Source of the DNA: CAWKZT01 sp963854565
Lineage (GTDB): Bacteria > Actinomycetota > Acidimicrobiia > Acidimicrobiales > JAHEJN01
DNA: 10,730 bases
Reading direction: 5' to 3'
NCBI GenBank assembly: GCA_963854565.1
Contig: CAWKZT010000061.1
Coordinates: 1 to 10,730 of the forward strand
Under the pieces are notes generated by a model, which did no database searches, was not told the origin of the DNA, and was given only the letters and a program-made list of their open reading frames with translations. The position numbers were made by a program, and so were the translations under genes. Shown here in pieces: positions 6,837 to 10,730 of the stretch; the stretch's first letter is position 1, and every line of letters begins with the position of its first letter.

Positions 6837-7400
6837 ATGGCGCCGACCAGCAAGAAAACCACCAAAAAGACCGCCGCCAAGAAGACCGCTGCGAAGAAGA
6901 CCGCCGCGAAGAAGGCCCCAGTCAAGAAGGCCCCAGTTAAGAAGGCCCCAGTTAAGAAGGCCCCAGTTAAGAAGGCAGCAGTTAAGAAGGCCCCAGTTAA
7001 GAAGGCCGCTCCCAAGAAATCGCCGTACGGAAAACGTTTCATTAACGCCCAGACCAAGTTGCTCCACGAAGAGCGTGCCCGTTACGTCACGTCAGCCGAA
7101 ACCCTCAAAGCCGAAGCCGATGCTCTGGTCGAAAGCCGAGAACCCGGCGATGCTCAGTTCGATGAAGAGTCCGGCGAGGGCGATACTTTGGCCGTCGAAC
7201 GCGAGCGAGATCTGGCTCTTTCCGCTCACGCCCGTGCTGCTGTCGATCAGATCGACGGTGCGCTCAAGCGTATTGAGGCTGGCATCTACGGTGTCTGTAC
7301 CGACTGTGGCGGGACCATTCCCGAAGAACGCCTTGAGGCAATTCCGTGGGCGGCCCTGCGTGTTGAATGTAAGGCGGGCGGCCTCGGTCGTCGTCGCTAG
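6837..7400 (+). CDS. TraR/DksA-family zinc-finger protein with an N-terminal Lys/Ala/Pro pentapeptide-repeat tail
   Basis: DksA-family proteins bind in the RNA polymerase secondary channel and adjust transcription. Here residues 10-59 are ten pentads (KKTAA x3, KKAPV x4, KKAAV, KKAPV, KKAAP) like the tails of histone H1 and mycobacterial HupB, which suggests nucleic-acid binding. Residues about 70-150 are helical and charged, with the ERERDLAL and AL.RIE.GIYG segments of the family. The C-terminus is a zinc-finger-like block: C154, C157, then C178. In the usual C-x2-C-x17-C-x2-C spacing, position 175 should be Cys but is Arg (CGT at 7359-7361). The acidic DxxDxA tip of E. coli DksA is not visible. 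AAGGTG at 6824-6829 supports the ATG. A similar gene precedes lspA in Streptomyces. The family is clear; whether it acts on polymerase, DNA or both is inference. Confidence 0.88.
   Translation: MAPTSKKTTKKTAAKKTAAKKTAAKKAPVKKAPVKKAPVKKAPVKKAAVKKAPVKKAAPKKSPYGKRFINAQTKLLHEERARYVTSAETLKAEADALVESREPGDAQFDEESGEGDTLAVERERDLALSAHARAAVDQIDGALKRIEAGIYGVCTDCGGTIPEERLEAIPWAALRVECKAGGLGRRR
6864..7013 (+). repeat. Ten tandem 15-nt units encoding KKxxx pentapeptides
   Basis: The units start at 6864 and continue every 15 nt to 7013. Four are identical (6924, 6939, 6954 and 6984: AAGAAGGCCCCAGTT); those at 6909 and 6969 differ by one to two bases. The first three (KKTAA) and last (KKAAP) are more divergent. 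Identity at silent positions points to recent copying rather than selection on the protein alone, and copy number is likely variable. Confidence 0.95.
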
Positions 7401-7433
7401 GCAAATTGTGTCTCTACAAGCGGCGTCCACGCG

Positions 7434-7949
7434 GTGAGTTCGCTTGCCCGTCGCGCCTATGGTTTGTTGGTGGTTATTTTTGTCATAGACCAAATTACGA
7501 AGTCTTGGGCCGTTAGTGCGTTGCAAAACCCTGAACGCAATATCGATCTCATTGGTTCACTGCGGTTCAACTTGGTATTTAACGAAGGAATGTCCTTTAG
7601 CCAGGGCGAAGGTTTTGGCCGTTGGCTGGGCATGTTCGCCACGCTGGTTTTGATTGGCCTTGTGGTGTATATGTATTCCCAAACCGAACCGGCCATTGTG
7701 TACCCACTGGCGCTCGTTGGCGCGGGTGTAGCGGGCAACGGGGCGGACCGGATGCTCCGTGGCAACGGGTTCTTCGACGGTGCGGTCATCGACTTTGTTG
7801 ACTTGCAGTGGTGGCCGGTGTGGAATGTGGCCGACGCCGCGATTGTCATTGGCGGCCTGGTGTTAGTCGTGTTCGGCTCACGGGCCATGCAAGCAGCAAC
7901 CGAACCTGCTGATTCTCCCATCGACGGCGAGGTAGCCGATGTCCGTTGA
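7434..7949 (+). CDS. lspA: Lipoprotein signal peptidase (signal peptidase II)
   Basis: This inner-membrane aspartyl protease cleaves the signal peptide of prolipoproteins after Lgt has lipidated the +1 Cys. Its 171 residues contain about four hydrophobic segments: 8-19, 64-81, 86-101 and 132-148. Conserved boxes are VIDQITKSWA (17-26), FNLVFNEGMSFS (45-56), GNGADR with catalytic Asp105, and VIDFVDLQWWPVWNVADA with catalytic Asp134. The C-terminal 20 residues are a polar cytoplasmic tail. The GTG at 7434 puts the first membrane segment at the expected distance; no convincing Shine-Dalgarno site precedes it. It starts 33 nt after the DksA-like gene, probably on the same transcript, and overlaps rluD by 11 nt. 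The pairing of lspA with an RluA-family gene is widespread in bacteria. Confidence 0.96.
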   Translation: MSSLARRAYGLLVVIFVIDQITKSWAVSALQNPERNIDLIGSLRFNLVFNEGMSFSQGEGFGRWLGMFATLVLIGLVVYMYSQTEPAIVYPLALVGAGVAGNGADRMLRGNGFFDGAVIDFVDLQWWPVWNVADAAIVIGGLVLVVFGSRAMQAATEPADSPIDGEVADVR

Positions 7950-8898
7950 TCCGGTGGTCGCCGAACGGGTCCCCGCCGCACTCGACAAGGAGCGTCTTGA
8001 TCGTTTTCTCACAATCTTGTGTTCGTGTTCTCGCAAACAAGCCAGCGACCTCTTGGCCGATGGAGTCGTCAAGGTCAATGGTCGGGCAACCACCAAGGCG
8101 TCCCTGCGGCTAAAGACCGAAGATCTTGTCGAGCTATCGGCTGTACCGAATAAAGGGCCGCAATTGCCCGAGGCCGACGATTCGATCGAGTTCACCGTAC
8201 TGCATGAAGACGACGATCTCCTTGTGCTCAACAAGCCCCCCGGACTCGTAGTGCACCCTGGAGCGGGCAATGAAACGGGCACACTTGTTAATGGACTATT
8301 GGCTCGCTACCCCGAGATTGTGCACGTAGGCGAACTTCACCGCCCCGGCATTGTGCACCGCCTCGACGTTGGTACCTCAGGCGTCATGATGGCCGCTCGT
8401 ACCCCCATGGCCTACGACGTTTTGGTCTCCGCCCTGGCAGTACACGCCATTCACCGTCAGTACACCGCCGTAGTGTGGGGCAGCGCCACCAACGATGAGG
8501 GAACCATCGACGCTCCACTCGGTCGTTCGCCTCGTGACCCCGTCAAGATGGCCGTTGTGGCCGACGGTCGACCGGCGGTAACGCACTATCAAGTTCTGGG
8601 CCGCTCGACCGCTAGTGATTCCGATGAGGCAATGGTCGGCGTGTCGACGTCGCACGTCGAGTGCACGCTGGAGACGGGGCGGACCCACCAAATCCGCGTA
8701 CACCTGGCGGCCATCGGCCACCCAATAGTCGGCGACTCCCGCTACGGCGGCTCGCGCCACTCTTTAGTATTTGACCGGCCCGCGCTTCATTCCGAAGAGT
8801 TGCGACTTTCGCACCCATTGACCGGTGAAATTATGTCGTTCCAAGCCCCACCACCTGACGACCTCGCTCAGCTCATCAATTCGCAGCTGTTTGAGTAA
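7939..8898 (+). CDS. rluD: RluA/RluD-family 23S rRNA pseudouridine synthase
   Basis: The enzyme isomerises uridine to pseudouridine in rRNA; RluD acts on the helix 69 region of 23S rRNA, but the exact target here is inferred only from family. Residues about 17-66 form an S4 RNA-binding domain (ERLDRFL, SRKQASDLLADGVVKVNGR). The catalytic domain follows, with LVLNKPPGLVVHPG (95-108), HRPGIVHRLDVGTSG holding the catalytic Asp143, QYTAVVWG (174-181) and GRTHQIRVHLAAIGHPIVGDSRYG (247-270). Its 319 residues are a normal length. The ATG at 7939 overlaps the lspA end by 11 nt and has GAGGT at 7929-7933 with 5-nt spacing, so it is probably translated with lspA. Separating RluD from other RluA-family members needs a tree; S4 domain and lspA linkage favour RluD. 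Confidence 0.94.
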   Translation: MSVDPVVAERVPAALDKERLDRFLTILCSCSRKQASDLLADGVVKVNGRATTKASLRLKTEDLVELSAVPNKGPQLPEADDSIEFTVLHEDDDLLVLNKPPGLVVHPGAGNETGTLVNGLLARYPEIVHVGELHRPGIVHRLDVGTSGVMMAARTPMAYDVLVSALAVHAIHRQYTAVVWGSATNDEGTIDAPLGRSPRDPVKMAVVADGRPAVTHYQVLGRSTASDSDEAMVGVSTSHVECTLETGRTHQIRVHLAAIGHPIVGDSRYGGSRHSLVFDRPALHSEELRLSHPLTGEIMSFQAPPPDDLAQLINSQLFE

Positions 8899-8928
8899 TT
8901 CGTGCGTTTAGGGGATCCCGCCGCCCGT

Positions 8929-9492
8929 TTATAGATAAGTGCCGGGACGCACATCTGGACCTGCTGCCGCTTGACCCGGCATTTGAGTGCCTGACGGAGG
9001 GCCAGCAGGTAAACCGGCGCGGACGCTGGCCAACTGTTGTTGGGCGGCCATTTGTTGGGCAAAGAGAGTGGCTTGAATGCCCTGGATGAGGCCTTCTAGC
9101 CATCCGACTAACTGCGCTTCGGCGATACGAAGTTCGCCTTCGGAAGGCGTTTCGTCGTCGCTGAAGGGCAGAGTCAGTCGGCCGAGTTCGTCGCGCAGAT
9201 CGGGACTGAGTGCCGAGCCGAGTTCGCGGACCGAAATCTCGTAGATGTCGCGGAGGCGATCGCGTCCGGGTTCGTCGAGTGATGAGGCCCGTACCTCTTC
9301 AAGGAGTTGACGCATCATGGCGCCTACCCGCATGACCTTGGCGGGTTGTTCGATGGCCTCGATCACGGGCTCTTCGACTGTTTCGGTGTCGGCGTCGACT
9401 ACTTCGGTGGCTTCGGTATCGACGATCTCAGGTGTAACGACTTTGGGCTCGCCTGTGTCGGTGTCAATATTTTTGCTAGGAGAGTCAGACAT
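8929..9492 (-). CDS. pafE: Bacterial proteasome activator PafE/Bpa
   Basis: PafE (Bpa; Rv3780 in M. tuberculosis) forms an ATP-independent ring that opens the 20S proteasome gate and feeds it unfolded proteins without Pup tagging. The 187-residue product matches the family through its core: VEQPAKVMR-like start (EQPAKVMRVGAMMRQLLEEVRAS, about 48-70), RDRLRDIYEISVRELGSALSPDLRDEL, RLTLPF, then SEGELRIAEAQLVGWLEGLIQGIQATLFAQQMAAQQQL (about 117-154). The helices are followed by a Gly/Pro-rich linker and the C-terminal GTYL (184-187), where the mycobacterial protein ends GQYL, the motif that docks on the proteasome. The N-terminal 45 residues are acidic and probably disordered. The ATG has AAGGA (9498-9502) 5 nt upstream. 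It lies 34 nt after the phosphodiesterase gene and 30 nt from the convergent rluD. It implies a 20S proteasome elsewhere in the genome. Confidence 0.95.
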   Translation of the reverse strand: MSDSPSKNIDTDTGEPKVVTPEIVDTEATEVVDADTETVEEPVIEAIEQPAKVMRVGAMMRQLLEEVRASSLDEPGRDRLRDIYEISVRELGSALSPDLRDELGRLTLPFSDDETPSEGELRIAEAQLVGWLEGLIQGIQATLFAQQMAAQQQLASVRAGLPAGPPSGTQMPGQAAAGPDVRPGTYL

Positions 9493-9526
9493 GGAGGTCC
9501 TTCGGTGAGGGTGTCGAACGGAACGT

Positions 9527-10645
9527 TTAACCTAACGCGTCGCGGGTACCGACCAACAGCGGAACATGCATTTCGGCACTCGTAAGTGACCCATGTCGGC
9601 CAATGAGGCGGACCTTGCCCGTATCAGTTGGTTCGACGAACGCGATTGGTTCAAACGGTATGAGCGCAACATCGCCGATCCGTTGCAGAACTTCCGGGAT
9701 TGGGCGGGGGCCGAAGATGCGTTGGTCGAGGACTTCTTCGGCCGTCATGATCCAAGCAACATCGCTGTGATGCTGGCGAGCAGCAGCCGCAAGATCCGCC
9801 GCTCGGCCCGGCGCAGCATGGAGCCACCGGAAACGGGCTTCGCCAGACTGTGCGGTGCTAAGTGAAAGCAAGTCATCGTGCGGTTGCACGACGGCATCGC
9901 CGATGTGAAGTTGGCCATGATCGGCGGTGACGAGCAAAGCGGCATCGTCGGGGAGGGTGGACAACAGGTCGGCGACTAAACGGTCGACGTGGGCCAATTC
10001 TTGTTCGTAGTAGGTGCCAAATCCGTACTCGTGGGCGATCTTGTCGATGCCGTCGTAATAGGCGTAGATAAACGGAGCGCCATCGTTTAAATGGTTCTGC
10101 ACCTCGACGACCAACGTTGATGTCATCTTGTAGCCCGCCAAATTGGTGCCCGCCAGGTGGGCTTGGGTAAAGCCGCTACCTGCAAACTCTTGTTTGGTTA
10201 TCACGGGGACCGGTCGATGCCCAAAGGCGGGCACCGTTTGAAACGACGTAGCCGGAATTCGTTCGCGGGCATCGCCCGAGCCGGTGTTCCAGCGCAACAC
10301 ATTGAGCGTTTCTCCACCAGTGCGAATGCGATAGCCAATGATGCCGTGCTCAGCGGGCGAGACGCCGGTGACAATCGAAGTAAGCGCAGCTGAAGTTGTT
10401 GACGGCGCAACCGTAGTGATGGTGGTGCCGGTCAAAGAGGAAAGAGTGGGAGCGATATGGGCATGCGCCGCTAGCTGCTCGGCGCCGAGACCATCAATGA
10501 CTAACAGCACCACCTGTTTGGCGTCGAGTGCCGCCTCGGGCATCCACGGACGACCGGCATCGGGATGCTCGAGTAATGCTGGAACAATATTGCTGACACA
10601 TGGTCCGGCGTAGTTGGGGATAATAGGTTGGGGATGCTCAGCCAC
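9527..10645 (-). CDS. Alkaline phosphatase superfamily protein, type I phosphodiesterase/nucleotide pyrophosphatase family
   Basis: This family hydrolyses phosphodiester or phosphomonoester bonds with two metal ions; the substrate cannot be read from sequence. In its 372 residues the metal and catalytic positions appear in order: VVLLVIDGLG (Asp51), APSTTSAALTSIVTGVSPAEHGIIGY (nucleophile Thr83 or Thr84), YYDGIDKIAHEYG (Asp201, His205), VTADHGQ (Asp242, His243) and GRHGSL (His351). No signal peptide or membrane segment is seen near the N-terminus, so a cytoplasmic location is likely. The start is a GTG at 10645 with GAAGGG about 10 nt upstream. The frame stays open upstream with no ATG or GTG before the stop near 10724, so GTG is the best choice. 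It is probably the first gene of a unit with pafE; no dependable promoter is visible in the last 85 bases. Confidence 0.9.
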   Translation of the reverse strand: MAEHPQPIIPNYAGPCVSNIVPALLEHPDAGRPWMPEAALDAKQVVLLVIDGLGAEQLAAHAHIAPTLSSLTGTTITTVAPSTTSAALTSIVTGVSPAEHGIIGYRIRTGGETLNVLRWNTGSGDARERIPATSFQTVPAFGHRPVPVITKQEFAGSGFTQAHLAGTNLAGYKMTSTLVVEVQNHLNDGAPFIYAYYDGIDKIAHEYGFGTYYEQELAHVDRLVADLLSTLPDDAALLVTADHGQLHIGDAVVQPHDDLLSLSTAQSGEARFRWLHAAPGRAADLAAAARQHHSDVAWIMTAEEVLDQRIFGPRPIPEVLQRIGDVALIPFEPIAFVEPTDTGKVRLIGRHGSLTSAEMHVPLLVGTRDALG

Positions 10646-10730
10646 GAAACTGCGGCCCTTCGGTGGTGGTTGCCATGCGAACAGTGGAAATCGGCGCGTA
10701 AATACAAGGTTAGGCCGCGTCGATCATTCA

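Noticed and set aside
6864..7013. Tandem repeats as a CRISPR array
   Set aside because: The 15-nt units are contiguous with no spacers and stay in frame with a coding gene.
6817..7437. 206-codon Arg/Pro-rich frame overlapping the DksA-like gene
   Set aside because: It is the +1 reading of the repeat array; the other frame has a Shine-Dalgarno site and a recognisable DksA-type domain.
8899..8928. Terminator or operator at the rluD/pafE convergent junction
   Set aside because: Only an 8-bp GGGATCCC palindrome (8912-8919) without loop or T-run is present; too little to call.
1..10730. A new multi-gene system, mobile element or defence island
   Set aside because: Every gene belongs to a known housekeeping family in a largely conserved order, with no transposase, integrase, attachment site or composition break.

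Overview
The window reads as an ordinary, well-preserved stretch of an actinobacterial (Actinomycetota) chromosome. The evidence is the combination of SepF and a DivIVA/Wag31-type polar growth protein, a eukaryote-like (type 2) isoleucyl-tRNA synthetase, a lysine-rich TraR/DksA-family protein, and a homologue of the mycobacterial proteasome activator PafE/Bpa. The gene order resembles the region downstream of ftsZ in Streptomyces and relatives. The moderate GC content and divergent sequences make a lineage such as Acidimicrobiia plausible, but that is inference; no rRNA or tRNA gene is present to test it.

Positions 1-3468 (+ strand) hold the 3' flank of the division cluster: pgeF (5' end outside the window), yggS, sepF, yggT and divIVA. 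The first two overlap, sepF and yggT are 3 nt apart, and divIVA follows after a 65-nt gap with a possible promoter. These genes cover peptidoglycan precursor quality control, PLP homeostasis, membrane tethering of FtsZ, a small membrane protein, and polar or septal scaffolding.

Positions 3514-6654 (- strand) hold ileS, convergent with divIVA and divergent from the next block. Its stop codon lies in a 27-bp tandem duplication. The 182-nt divergent intergenic region (6655-6836) contains two hairpins just upstream of the TraR/DksA-like gene.

Positions 6837-8898 (+ strand) hold a TraR/DksA-like zinc-finger protein with a histone-H1-like Lys/Ala/Pro pentapeptide tail, then lspA (lipoprotein signal peptidase) and rluD (23S rRNA pseudouridine synthase). 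lspA and rluD overlap by 11 nt.

Positions 8929-10645 (- strand) hold, in transcription order, an alkaline-phosphatase-superfamily phosphodiesterase and pafE/bpa. They are 34 nt apart and probably cotranscribed; pafE is convergent with rluD.

No mobile element, CRISPR array, RNA gene or defence system was seen, and no gene-free stretch exceeds 300 nt. I do not see a new multi-gene system. The features most worth a second look are the DksA-like protein (repeat tail plus a lost zinc ligand), the duplication across the ileS stop codon, the perfect 13-bp inverted repeat at the left edge, and the PafE C-terminus.
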